A stretch of 64,000 nt of DNA from Shinisaurus crocodilurus (Eukaryota; Chordata; Lepidosauria; Squamata; Shinisauridae): the NCBI GenBank assembly GCA_021292165.1, contig CM037879.1, forward strand, positions 16,205,525-16,269,524, given 5' to 3'. Positions within the stretch are counted from its first letter, which is position 1, and each line of letters opens with the position of its first letter. The notes under the pieces are model-generated. The model was given only the letters and a program-made list of their open reading frames with translations. It was not told the DNA's origin and ran no database searches. Both the position numbers and the translations under genes were made by a program. Below are positions 1-10,243 of the stretch, in pieces.

Positions 1-467
1 GCTACCAACCATTGACACTGAATCGCACTGAATCGTATTGAGACAGCAAGCAGCTAATTTTCAAAGTTTTTAATGGAGCGGAACTAATAGACTACAGGAA
101 TTTCACACCATAAACAAGGAAGTCCAAAAAAATCACTGAAGCGGAAAGCTTCAATACATATACTAGGTATAGGCTTTGCGTAATACAGAGAAGTAACCTT
201 ACATCAGAGACTCTGACTTACTGTTTTGCCACAGGTTCCTCAAAAGGGATTGGCAAAGGTTCTTTGAGGGATTTTCAGACCATAATAAATACTCCTCCAG
301 GAAGTTAAAGCCAAACATCTTTATTGCAAAGCTGAGCATGAAATACAACAATGCTATGCCTTCCTCCAAGTTCCCTGGTGGAACTCCCACGTAGGCTTGT
401 ATGATCGAGCCTCGCCGGGCAGAAATGAGGCCGAAATTGGCCCCGCTCACGCCCGGCGAGGCCTTAC

Positions 468-521
468 CTTGTTCTTCGGGGCGGCTCGCCCTCTCTGCGG
501 CGAGTCCCCCGCACGGTCCAT
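468..521 (-). other. candidate first coding exon (18 codons), unrecognised
   Basis: On the minus strand an ATG at 521 (G at -3 and G at +4) opens 18 codons, MDRAGDSPQRGRAAPKNK, ending exactly at AAG|GTAAGG, a good splice-donor match at 467-461. It sits inside the CpG-rich block, where a first exon would be expected. I do not recognise the peptide, and no matching acceptor or second exon can be shown in the 460 bases left before the window edge. It may be chance. Confidence 0.2.
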
Positions 522-534
522 TCCGTCCCGTCGC

Positions 535-651
535 GTCACTTCTGGGACCGGAAATGACGCAACGGAACCCTGCGCAGGCGCGCTGGACCTCTGTGGCGCG
601 TTGTGCACCTGCGCAGGGTCCCGTCGTGTCATTTCCGGTCTCGGAAGTGAC
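535..651. repeat. GC-rich inverted repeat with paired ETS/NRF1-like motifs
   Basis: The arms at about 535-582 and 604-651 are reverse complements with roughly seven differences over 48 bases, mostly transitions of the CpG-decay kind. Each arm carries GTCACTTC, ACCGGAAATGAC and CCCTGCGCAGG. A related string (ACCGGAAGTGATGCGAC followed by GGAACCCTGG) occurs at about 38197-38226, beside another palindrome. This suggests a dispersed foldback element and not a unique promoter. Confidence 0.55.
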
Positions 652-1219
652 AGACGGGGAAGAAGACGCCCGATCGAGCGGCGCGGAGAACCTCCCCGCG
701 CCGCTCAGAAGATCGGGTCAGGTCGGCGCCCCCGCGGAAGATCGGGTCGGGGGCACAACCTGGCCTTGGAGCCACCACTACTCCCACGCCTTAGCTACAC
801 AGTCACTGTATTATTTCCAACCAACCCTGCTAGTTCCAGCAGCTCTCCGCCTGGGTATTAGCTTTCAGCGTTGGGGCTTCAGCAGGGCTCTCTGAACAGC
901 TTCCTCAGCTCCTCCTTGCTCCTTCCGATTCTTCAGCACTCCACCACTACACACACAACCAACCAACCACTACCAACCACCACCACTCTTCAGTCTGCAT
1001 TTGCTAGTCTTAAATACTTTTCTAGCACCAAACTCCATGGGCTGCAGACCACATGCTTAATTGGTAGCACCTGGGCTGTTGTGCAGTGTCATTCCTCTGT
1101 CCTGCAGCCAGGTCACACGCCAGCAAGTTGCTGAAGATTGCATCAGCCTGGCTAGCAGCCGACTCACAATTCAAGCAAGGTCATGCCTTGCTATTATAGA
1201 GCAAAATACAGGGTATAAT

Positions 1220-1276
1220 ATCATACAGAGCATAATACAGAGCATAGTATCATACAAAGCATAATACAGAGCATTG
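1220..1276. repeat. two-copy 29-bp tandem repeat
   Basis: A unit beginning ATCATACARAGCATAATACA is present twice in tandem (1220-1248 and 1249-1276) with few differences. The flanks at 780-1219 and 1277-1660 hold nothing I recognise. Confidence 0.6.
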
Positions 1277-1664
1277 AGGCAGGACTGTTGTGCAACACTG
1301 CACTCCTCGCCATCTTCCGCAGATGACCAGGTGGGCTGGTTCCGCCCCGTGGGGTGGTGGCGCCTCTGGGATGCTGGCACCTCCTGGATACTTTGGGGTA
1401 CTTTGCAGCTCTTTGGGACCGCTCCCCACCTTCGGAATGTTATGCGCTTCCTTGAGGGTAGATGTAAATGTGCCCTATTTAGGGTATGCAGATGTAGCTA
1501 TGCAGACGTGACCATGTACAACCGGTCTGCCCAGAACTGTGTCTCCTGTGCCCTGGGTGGGGATTATGCAGCCAGATGGGGGAAGAGGAGTGACAGCGAA
1601 AGAGGGGGGAAATATGTCAGGGTTCAGCCATGTGTGACCAGGCTTTCTCTCCACAAATTCATTA

Positions 1665-1915
1665 CAGTCATGCCTTGGATTGAGAGCGTAATTCGTTCCG
1701 GAAACATGCTTGTAATCCAAAACACTCTTATATCAAAATGAAATCGCCCCCCCCCCAAATTGTACAGAGATTTTTAATTGAAGTCATACTACAGTACTTG
1801 TATTGCAAGACGTCGCTTGTATATCAAGTAAAAAAAAATTAAATAAATATTTTAAAATTTGCTTGTCTTGCAAAACGCTCTCAAACCAAGTTACTTGCAA
1901 CCCAATGTATTACTG
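1665..1915 (+). mobile_element. pogo/Tigger-like MITE, copy 1
   Basis: This 251-bp non-autonomous element is flanked by TA on both sides. It starts CAGTCATGCCTTGGATTG and ends in a related inverted sequence closing with TATTACTG. The same layout (GTTCCGG, TTGTAATCCAAAACACT, TTGTACAGAGATTTTTAA, TTGCAAGACGTCGCTTGTATA) recurs at 36197-36445 and, inverted, at 52777-53022. TA target sites and CAGTCATGCCT-type ends are typical of pogo/Tigger elements of the Tc1/mariner superfamily. There is no transposase. Confidence 0.8.
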
Positions 1916-1917
1916 TA

Positions 1918-3668
1918 TTTCCTCAGAAAGTAACACATTCATCCATGTAATCTCGAATGAGAATTCTCTTTTAATCTGAGATGTCATTCTATGTATATGA
2001 GTTTTTGCACATGCGCAATATCAAACTGCATCTTGGGAGCTGCAGTCTGTAATCACATAACACATCATGATGTCATGTGTCGCCATGTTACATTACCCTT
2101 CCAGATTGGTCATTTCCGCATGGCCTCCCTGCATAAGATTTACTCGCTGTCGCCAATCGGTACATGGAGGAGAGACAATGGCGCCGCCGCCGAGTGATAT
2201 ACACCACATTTCCTACTGATAGAAAAGGGTTAAACCAGCTCACTGAGCACTTGCGCAGAAATGCCATAGTTCAGACGCAGACTATGCATGCTCCAAAGCT
2301 CACAATCTATTCCAAAATTAATAACAAATTTGTAAGACAGTGACAGTGATCCAGGCTTGCTACGAAGGTGAGCATTATGAATGCACAAGTTTTGACCGAT
2401 GGGCTGACTAATTATGCAGGTCAGTGACATCACCAGTTATGGTACCCTCGGCCCCATTCTTCTAATGATAGGGCCCTCCATCCCACCCATAGAGGCCTCC
2501 AGTAGCCCTGCTTCTTCCCTTGCCCCCAGGGCATGAGCAACTTGTGATGCTGCCAGTAAGAGAAGCCAGCACGCCGTGGCTGTAGTTTTTTACTCCTATT
2601 TGGCCACTTTTTCAACCTTTACTTTAATCCCCGCAGAATTTCAGCACCTGGACTTCAAGCCTGATGAATTAAAGGTCAGACTACTTTAGGTTCCTACGTG
2701 TGATTGTTTTTCCAGCCTTTTGCAGTCTGTGATGTAGTCAGTCTTTGCACACACAAAAAAAGAAAAAAAGTAATCATTTTGGACATCAGTGGATTGAAAT
2801 TGCTGAAGTTTTTAGCCATCGGCCTCCAGTCTAGAATTTTAACTTTCTTCTTTTCTTTGCACTAAAAATACAAGAAAGAAATGTAAGGTTGAACTTTGTC
2901 AAATGTTTTAAACTGCCAGTCAAAGGGTTTTCGCGTTCCATGCATTTAATCTTTACAAGCCTACGATTTAACTCCAATGCTCAGTTCTTTCTGAGAGCCC
3001 ATATAATTGGCTTCAACAGCTAATGGATTTGTTTATATGAGCAGCTGACTTTTGAAGATTAATCTGCCACACTACTGTCTCGTGCAGTGATGTATGGCTC
3101 ATGCATGCACAGCTAACGGGAAGGAAAGGGCAGAAATCCCTCTGAGGTTTCTCGAAACTTTGGCCTGATTCACACTGTCAGTGGGCTGGCAGACGAAATA
3201 GCTCACCATACAGATCCAGCAGTTTTCCAGTACTCAAAAAGACCAGCGGCAGTATAATGAGGGGAAAAAACACAGGATCCATGTGGCAAGATTAATATCT
3301 GAAATTCTCCTTATCTGGGTTTTATTCTTAGAATTTGGAGTTTTGAGTTCTGAATTACTGTTATGTTTCCCAGGAGGGACAGATCACTCCATTCGTCCTC
3401 AGCCAGCCCGCTAGATTTCTGTTCTACATGCAGAAGAAGGAAAGTACCTTCCTCCATGTCCAGCACAGAAATGCAGCAGAGGGGAACTGAGAGCTCTGTC
3501 CCCTTTCTACCAGTCTACTGTGTAGAGGTCAAATTTTATTATTAGCCTGCATTTCCATGCTGGCTGAAGAGGAAAGGGCTTCCCCTTCTCTGCAGACAGA
3601 ATGGAAATACTGGCTACTAGACTCCCAACAGGTTAGTTACACTTTCTGCTGGCTAGTAATTTTTTGGG
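1918..3668. other. no gene or repeat recognised
   Basis: Ordinary AT-leaning sequence. Open frames are short and show no recognisable domain. A GCCGCCGCC run near 2181-2191 is the only compositional feature I noticed. Confidence 0.5.
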
Positions 3669-3904
3669 TTTATTTATTTATTTATCCTGCCTTTTTTTCC
3701 TGCAAGGAACCCAAGGCGGCTTACATAATCCTCCTCCTCCTCCTCTCCATTTTTTATCCTCACAACAACCCTTTGAGGTAGGTTAAGCCGAGAGTCAATG
3801 ACTGGCCCAAAGTCACCCAGTGAGCTTCATGGCCGAGTGGGGACTAGAACCCAGATCTCCTGAGTCCCAGTCCAACACTCTCACCACTACGCCACAGTGG
3901 GTCT
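3669..3904 (-). mobile_element. Sauria-type SINE, full length
   Basis: Read on the minus strand it begins with a tRNA-like head (CCACTGTGGCGTAGTGG, A box; GGTTCTAGTCC-type B box). The conserved body follows (TGAAGCTCACTGGGTGACTTTGG; CCTCAAAGGGTTGTTGTGAGG). It ends GCCGCCTTGGGTTCCTTGCAGG, then an (AATAAA)n tail, which lies at the left here. This is the layout of the squamate Sauria SINE, whose 3' end is thought to be recognised by BovB reverse transcriptase. Confidence 0.9.
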
Positions 3905-4733
3905 AATGCAATAAGGTTGCGACTTAGGGATTCCCCATCATTCCCATTTTTATTTCCAGATTTTGTATAAAGTTATGTACATGCACAGTTTGCCACAGCT
4001 TTCTGCTCCTTCATTTCTTCCCTGCCTTTTCCCACCCGCATAAAACTGCAAACTTGCAATGTTGATGCACCTGTGCCAGGATTCTTTTGAGCAGCGATTT
4101 AAGGATGTGTATGTGCCCGCGTGAGCACTGATAAAACAGCAGGGGCGGGCAAGCAATCTTGATGTGATTTCACCTTCCTGCTTTGGAAGACAGACGCTGA
4201 ATGTCCCCCCGCCCCTCGAAAACAACTGGCTAACACAGACAACGGCAGCACCTAGTGAGCACACACATGGCGACATACTGAGATAGTGAATCACTATAAC
4301 AAGAAAAGTTGTGATAAACGTAGTTAGTCCAGGAAATTATGGAAGAAAAGGAGAACAAGAATGCAAGAGAAACGCAACCGGAACAGAAAAGCAAAAGTGT
4401 TGTGTGCCTCGCAAGTCACAGAGGCGATCCAGTACTGGAATAAGCCTAAGGTGTAGATGCCCCCCTTCCCGGTCAGTGTGGAAGCCAGCCCCATCGATGT
4501 GCATGTTTTATTTAGCCAGCACTATCAATATGAATGGCACTTTACAGAATATCAACCAGAAGACAGGTCCCTGCCTGAATGCCGCTACAATATTCACATC
4601 CCTGCTACGTTGTAGGGACATTTTACTTACCTTAGAAATGAGGACTAGGGATATTTAAAAGCAGATGCTATTTAATATTTAAAATATTTAATATTTAAAA
4701 TTTTAAAAGATATTTAAAAGCAGATATTTAAAA
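3905..4733. other. no gene recognised; AT-rich low-complexity end
   Basis: Nothing recognisable to about 4645. From 4646 to 4733 the sequence is an AT-rich run built from repeated ATATTTAAAA blocks, including two copies of GATATTTAAAAGCAGAT. It starts with TAGGGAT, which resembles the end of the hAT-like family seen at 26574. Confidence 0.5.
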
Positions 4734-4937
4734 GGAGATCCGGGTTCTAGTCCCTGCTCAGCCATGAAACTCACTGGGTGACTTTGGGCCAGTCACTGAC
4801 TCTCAGCCTAACCTACCTCACAGGGTTGTTGTGAGGATAAAACGGAGAGGAGGATGAGGATTATGTAAGTCGCCTTGGGTTCCTTGCAGGAAAAAAGGCG
4901 GGGTATAAATGTAATAAATAAATAAATAAAATAAATA
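4734..4937 (+). mobile_element. Sauria-type SINE, 5'-truncated
   Basis: The copy starts at the B-box region (GATCCGGGTTCTAGTCC), so the A box is missing. The body is well conserved, with GGTTGTTGTGAGGATAAAA and GTCGCCTTGGGTTCCTTGCA, followed by GGCGGGGTATAAATGTAATAAATAAATA. Confidence 0.9.
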
Positions 4938-5189
4938 CCACTTTGTTATTTTGCACCACCCTCAGTTGTAAAAGTGAATTCTATTGCAAAAGTGTGGGGG
5001 CCTTTTCCAATTCAACTCATAATGGTTTAGTGATCAGTCGTTGGTTGATAGAGCTGGGAAGGAATTTTACTTGCATTCTTGATTTTACCCCCATTCCCTG
5101 CAGAGCTGGGGCTTTTGTTTTGTTTTGGTTTTTTGCCTTCCTTACAGCAAATGAGATTAGGTTTCCTTTCCTTGGGTTGTACTTGTCGC

Positions 5190-5550
5190 TGCTTATTATT
5201 ATTATTTATTTTATTTATTTCTTGTATTTATTAATCGCCCATCTGGCCGGTTACCCGGCCACCCTGGGCGATGTACAATTAAAACAATACAATAAAACAA
5301 TACAATAAAATATGATAATTAAAACAGTATAAAAATTCTTTTAAAATCCTAACCCATCCCATATTCCCGCCTGAACAACCATGTCTTTAATGCACGGCGG
5401 AAGCTCATCACGGAGGGGGCATGGCGAAGGTCACTAGGGAGGGAGTTCCATAACGTGGGGGCCGCCACAGAGAGGGCCCTCTTAACCTGTGTGTCACAAC
5501 TGGCTGTGGATGGACTGATGGGCGGGAACATCTCTAGGGGACAAGTGGGC
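5190..5550 (-). mobile_element. L2-type LINE 3' end (ORF2 C-terminus and tail)
   Basis: The minus-strand frame at 5349-5531 reads like the end of L2/CR1-group ORF2: KRALSVAAPTLWNSLP, then LRHAPSVMSFRRALKTWLFRRE. This is the usual 'AP.LWNSLP ... F+..LKTWLF' signature. Downstream on that strand comes a short 3' UTR (GGTGGCCGGGTAACCGGCC) and a run of AATAA-type tail at 5190-5225. No other ORF2 part is present, so it is a dead 5'-truncated insertion. Confidence 0.8.
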
Positions 5551-5989
5551 AGTGCGCTCCCTACATTCCATCACAGGGATGTGCAACGGTCCTTGGGAGT
5601 CACAGCTCTGGAGCCAGCCCAAGGGTGATACTCTAGCCACCCTCATGTTGTTGGTATTTGTAACACTATGAAAGAGCTGCCAAAGTCCGCCTTAGGGCTT
5701 CTGTATATTAGGCTTTTAACCCATTTTAACCCACCACTTTACTGAGGCTTCTGTTTCCGGATTCTTTGTGGGATTAAAATGGCCTCCTTTGCATGTGCCG
5801 TCCCCCCTCGGGGGGGGGGAGGTTCTCTGCCTTTCTATATGTTCCATTACACAACCACAAGGTGGCACTGCAGTATAGCGGAATTGTGAAAATACACAAC
5901 CATTTTGTAGCATTTTATAGTATGCCAGCCCTTTAATTAAACTCCTCTTTCCAGGTTTTCCATATCCTTGTTATAAAAAAAAGGTCGCA

Positions 5990-6302
5990 GAAAGGCTTAG
6001 AAAGCACGGGAGAGGCCCTGGAGGATGACGACATTGTGTAAACCACCCGCAAACCACCGTGCGTGAGGAACTGAGAGCACAATAAATACCTCATGTAGAG
6101 AAGCCCTTTGTGGGTTGTGCCTCCTGGGAGGAACCAGGCAGTAGTTAAGGGCAACACCCACTGCTTCTGGCCTGAGGAGAGAGTAGCCACTGCCTGAGAC
6201 AGCTCCGTATAGGAGCCTTTGTTGAAATAAAACTTGTAAGTTAGTTTGGAAGCAGCGTGTTCTGCTTGAATCTGTGGGGTGCAGTCCACCAACTTTGAAA
6301 CA
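5990..6302 (+). mobile_element. probable LTR of a gypsy-type element (right part)
   Basis: An LTR-like stretch contains AATAAA at 6082 and at about 6227. It ends CTTTGAAACA, followed at once by TGGTGGCAGCAGTG, in the position and style of a primer-binding site. A gag-like frame starts about 180 bases downstream. The left LTR boundary is not clear, and I did not find a second LTR. Confidence 0.4.
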
Positions 6303-6439
6303 TGGTGGCAGCAGTGACTGAATCCTGGACAGAAGAAGAATAAAACTCTGAAGAGAGAGGGATGGGTATGGGTGTGTGGAAGGCCTGAAGCCACCAAGCA
6401 CATTAAACCTGCACGCTCAGAACTTAAGCCCAGGCATGG

Positions 6440-6715
6440 AAAACCTGGCAAGAGGAGCGTATTCTCTACGCAGACACTGCAGTGGCAGATGAAGACGAGT
6501 CTGTGAAAATGAAACTGTTTCTATATTTGATTGGAGAAAGGGGGAGAGAAGTAAGTTTGACACTCCGTGCAAACATTCCCCAAGCACAGCGTACTTTGGC
6601 TACAATCATAGGTTGTTTTGATGCCCACTACAACCCCAGAAGGACTGAAACAGTGGAAAGATACAGCTTTTTCACGTGGAACCAAGTGATAGGGGGAGGC
6701 ATGGAGGAATGAGGA
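6440..6715 (+). pseudogene. Ty3/gypsy-type gag fragment
   Basis: The frame ending at 6712 contains KLFLYLIGERGREV, then TLATIIGCFDAHYNPRR and VERYSFFTWNQ. This matches the usual pattern of gypsy-family retrotransposon gag N-terminal regions (LL..GE.GREIY...; L..FD.YF.PR.N...ER..F..R.Q). Only about 75 residues remain before a stop. No nucleocapsid, protease or reverse transcriptase follows within the next kilobase. It sits directly after the LTR and primer-site-like sequence at 5990-6320. I read it as the remains of one LTR element; the exact lineage is not determined. Confidence 0.5.
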
Positions 6716-6719
6716 ACGT

Positions 6720-7904
6720 TGCACCAGTTTAAAGATGTTAGCAGCCACAGCAATGTTGTTGTCGGTAGTGGGCAGGAGGAGTGGCAGCTGCCGTGGAATA
6801 CCCTTTGTGAGCTTTGCTCCCTGGGCACCTCCCCAGCAGATGGACTGAAGGCACCACTACTGGCAGTCAGGCTGACAGAGGCATCCAACTCCCACCCATT
6901 GTATATCAAAAAATATGTTGGACGCTATTAGTGAGGTTGTGGCCTGTTTCAGTGTCACCTGTAGCTTACTGTGGGAGACATTGAAGGAAAGACTCTTTTT
7001 TTTTTACTGATGGTGTAAGAGGGATCACCACCATCTTTGGAAGCTGCCTTAGCTTGTTCCTACAATTTGGGATAGTACGGTATTTATTTTAATAAATTTT
7101 GGGTTATAATAGTTGTTTATACTGGTATTTTTGTTGTTCCTTCCTTTTGTACCAACGGTTGTATTTTTCAAAGTATTTATACTGATGGTTTTACTCTTTT
7201 AAGATTTATTTAAGATGTTACATTTTAGGGCACAATCCCATCAATTGCACCCTCGATGATTTGAAGCCCCCTGAACTTGGAGGTGTCCGATCATCCAGTG
7301 CAGGGCGGGAGGCGCGGTGGAGGCGATCTTTGCCTCCCTGTCCTCCCACCCTGCATTTTTCGCTAGGTGGGCTTTTTTGCCTGGCTAGCGAGGGCACTCC
7401 GGAGGGGAATGAAAGGAGGCTGGAAGAGGCTTAGGATAACTCGTGTCCTGGACTCTCTGGTCTCTTCCCCACCCCACCCACTGAAACACCCCTTTCCCCC
7501 CTCTTTGAAGTCATTTTTCTGACCTGGGAGGGCAGCCAGCGGGTTCTTTCTGTGCTAGCTGTGATGGGGCAGGGGAGGGGGGGCAGTTCTCTGACTCCCC
7601 CTTCCGAGGTCGTAGCACCGTCTCCAACCTTGGAGAGGGGAATCCCCAGTATCCTATGGCCAATCAGACAGTGTCTAGGGGCATAGGATTGATCCCTCCA
7701 TTGTTTTATTTATTTAAACTTTCACACAAAGCTTTTTGTTTACTGAGTTGCTATTATTTTTTGTTCTCTGTAGATTGCCCCTCACAAAAGAGATCTTGAT
7801 TCCAAAACATGTTGGTTTCTATCATTTAAAAACACCAAAAAAAACCATCGGCCCCTTTGAGAATCCATTCTCTTTTTGTATTCCATCCTGGACCTGTTTT
7901 AAGC
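6720..7904. other. no gene recognised
   Basis: No recognisable gene or well-bounded repeat. About 7290-7690 is richer in GC than its surroundings, with C- and G-runs, but its open frames are short. Confidence 0.4.
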
Positions 7905-7906
7905 TA

Positions 7907-8430
7907 CCGTATTTTTCCGTGTATAAGACGATACTTTTTCCTTAAATTGATAGTTGAAAAATTGAGGGTCGTCTTATACACAGAAGTACGGTATGAGCCG
8001 GCGGGGGAAGGGGAGGGGAGGAGGAGCGGCTGAGCCGGCGGCGGGGCGCAAGCCTCCCGGAGCCCTGCAGGGCGGGCAGCAGTACCGTGGCCGGCTAAGC
8101 CAGCAGAGGAAGGGGAGGAGGGGTGGCTGAGCCGGCGGCAGGGCACGAGCTTGACCGAGGCAGGCAGAAGACCGAGCGGAGCCCGCGAGGGGAGCAGCTC
8201 GGGCGTGCCCGCCGCCCGGCCCAGTCCTGCCACGGCCCAGGCACCGGCAGCTGTGCAGATCCGGCCCAACAGGCCAGCCCGAGGAGGAGGAGCAGCCCTC
8301 TGGGAAGCCGAACATGGGCTGAATTGCCCGTTCACAAACACCCCACCCAAAATATTGATTTCTGAATTTGGGTTTAGAAAAGTGGGGGTTGTCTTATACA
8401 TGGGGTCGTCTTATACACGGAAAAATACGG
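7907..8430. mobile_element. composite TA-flanked MITE with GC-rich cargo
   Basis: Both ends carry the same 25-bp inverted repeat without a mismatch (7907-7931 and 8406-8430), beginning CCGTATTTTTCCGTG. TA dinucleotides flank it at 7905-7906 and 8431-8432, pointing to a Tc1/mariner or pogo-like element. A second inverted copy of the end (GTCTTATACACAGAAGTACGG then TA) closes at 7991-7993, so 7907-7991 alone looks like a complete 85-bp mini-element. Between this and the right end lies about 340 bp of GC-rich sequence. That part has a partial internal duplication (GAGCCGGCGG... near 7994-8050 and 8095-8152). No transposase is encoded. Confidence 0.75.
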
Positions 8431-8432
8431 TA

Positions 8433-9049
8433 CTCGTGTGTCTGTTCTTGCCCTTCCTCTCTTCATCCTTGCATTGGGCCCTGCTGCAGGCACAAAGGGT
8501 CTATTCTGGCCCCTTCCTCCATACATTTTAAAGCAACTGCTTATATACACCCTTCACAGACAATGCAGCAAACATCTATTTTGTGATTAAAGAGAATGAA
8601 AGGCCTAAAAGAATATGTTTTGTTGCTATAATTAGATTTGACATTTGGAATATATCCTATTGGCTCATGTTTCAGAACTGGGCTCTTGCTAGATTACCAT
8701 CCTATAACAACCTTCATGTTTGACAATGAACTTTCTTCAGTGATCCTTAACAGTAAGTTTGATAGAACAGGAAATGAGCAATCTGCTCTGAACACAATCG
8801 TGGTTTTCAATTTGCAAACCGGTTTCGACTCGGCCGTGTTCTCCACAGGATCCTTCTTTCAGAACCAGCTTTCCGGCAATGCTTTCCAAGAAAGAAATTG
8901 CAATGGAGAACAAAACTGGGAATCTGAATGACTCTTGTTGAACAGAGTTCCAGATGAATGTCAAAGTCACCCTTTGGTGAACTTTTCATGAAACCAATTT
9001 GTATGGACAATCCTGCACTTAAGATTGGCCAAGAACACATGATGAAAAT
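8433..9049. other. no gene recognised
   Basis: Apparently unique sequence. An open frame of 97 codons at 8638-8931 shows no recognisable domain. Confidence 0.4.
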
Positions 9050-9335
9050 GACCCACAGTGGCTTAAGACACTGTGGTTTGCGGGCACCCACGGGCACCCA
9101 TTTCATAACACTCCCCTCATAGGTTGTCATATCAACCTGGTGAGGGTGGGTTGTTGGTGTGGTTAACAAACCATCCAGAACCCATGGGCTGTTTTAGGGC
9201 TATGGGTGACTTGTTAACCACACCAATGACCCACCGTCGCCAGGTTTGCACAAGATGATGACCTACTGGGGGGGAATGGAATGGATGCCCATGGGCACCC
9301 GCAAACCGTGGTGGCTTATTTAAGCCACCATGGGT
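9050..9335. mobile_element. foldback MITE-like element with CCACCATGGG-type ends
   Basis: The left part (CACAGTGGCTTAAG ... TTTGCGGGCACCC) and right part (GGGCACCCGCAAACC ... TTAAGCCACCATGGGTC) are inverted repeats. A second inverted pair (GGTTGTTGGTGTGGTTAAC / GTTAACCACACCAATGACCC) lies inside. A related structure is at 19327-19553, and related end sequence occurs near 10.9 and 46.9-47.1 kb. Confidence 0.6.
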
Positions 9336-10243
9336 CATTTTGAACATGCAAACCCGGTCATTGATTCAGCAGGAACTATGGGCAGAATCTAATGGGGCAT
9401 TTACACCCATGCTGATTCTCTTCTGCCCCATTGATTGCATTGCGCAGGCACCCCCCACTGTTTGCACAATGGTAATTTAGCACATCCAGGGCAACCTGAA
9501 ACAAATAGGTTACACAGGGTGGGTTGTTTGTGAAACAACCCACGTGGTGCACCCGACAGACGATCGGGCTCACCTTGGGTTGTCCCCCCTCCTTTCCCCT
9601 CAGTCCTTCTGCGGGTATTCCAGGGGACTTCACAGCAGGACCAACTTGTCTCTTCTCTCCCTGCCATGATCACAAGCCCTTTTGCACTTGCTGTGGCTTC
9701 CCCACCCCCATTCCCTCCCTTTTTGGGGGCAGATCGCTTTTCACGATCTCCGAGTTGTTGACAGCTACTGACATGCCCTTCAAAGTTCCCAAGTGGCACA
9801 TTGGTTTGTCACACCTTTAAAAAAAAAAAAAATTAGTACAAGAAATTTACGGAAATGATTTTGAACATTTTTAAAAATTGATTTTTAGTTGGACTTGCGC
9901 AAGTGTGCACATGCGCGCTTGCATGGGTCCAAAATGGCAAGCCTCACCTCAGCAATGTCCTGGAGGGCGTCTGCTATCAAAGTGCAGCAGGCACCCATGA
10001 TGGGCACCGACCCAGAGAGGCTGCAAGGAGCTTTATTTTCCACTTTGCTTCCTCTCGATAAATGTCAAAAAGTGAGCTGTCAAGAGAAACCAAAGCCATG
10101 AGTGATCTTTGCTCACAAAAGGAGGTGGTCAGTAGATCACCCCTGTCACAGCAACATCCTCGAGGGTTTGTTTCGTTTCTTTCTTTTGGACCTGACTCTT
10201 GCCAGGTTCCTCACACTTTCCCACCCTTTCTCAAGATTCTAGG
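9336..10243. other. no gene recognised; possible MITE remains
   Basis: Contains GGTTGTTTGTGAAACAACCC-type short palindromes near 9520-9545 and an A-run at 9821-9835. No gene is apparent. Confidence 0.35.

Larger units (their letters stand above)
397..780. promoter_or_regulatory. CpG-rich block, candidate housekeeping-type promoter
   Basis: This block is much richer in GC and CpG than its flanks. It holds several matches to motifs typical of TATA-less vertebrate promoters: ETS-type CCGGAAAT/CGGAAGTGAC near 548-560 and 634-652, and NRF1-like TGCGCAGGCGC near 571-582 with a second TGCGCAGG-type site near 609-616. A short open frame with a good Kozak context and a splice-donor-like sequence lies on the minus strand inside it. 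The block could drive a gene running left out of the window. However, 535-651 is an inverted repeat that resembles repeat sequence near 38.2 kb, so part of the CpG richness may come from a mobile element. Promoter function is inference. Confidence 0.35.

Noticed and set aside
199..450. 83-codon minus-strand frame as an exon
   Set aside because: It opens with GTG, not ATG, overlaps the donor-side sequence of the better exon candidate, and I do not recognise the peptide. No acceptor is evident.
5933..6451. 172-codon minus-strand frame
   Set aside because: Antisense to the LTR and gag remnant. No recognisable domain, and the plus strand has the better explanation.
7904..8401. 165-codon minus-strand frame and 126-codon plus-strand frame
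   Set aside because: Both run across the terminal inverted repeats and the GC-rich interior of the composite MITE; no domain, composition-driven.
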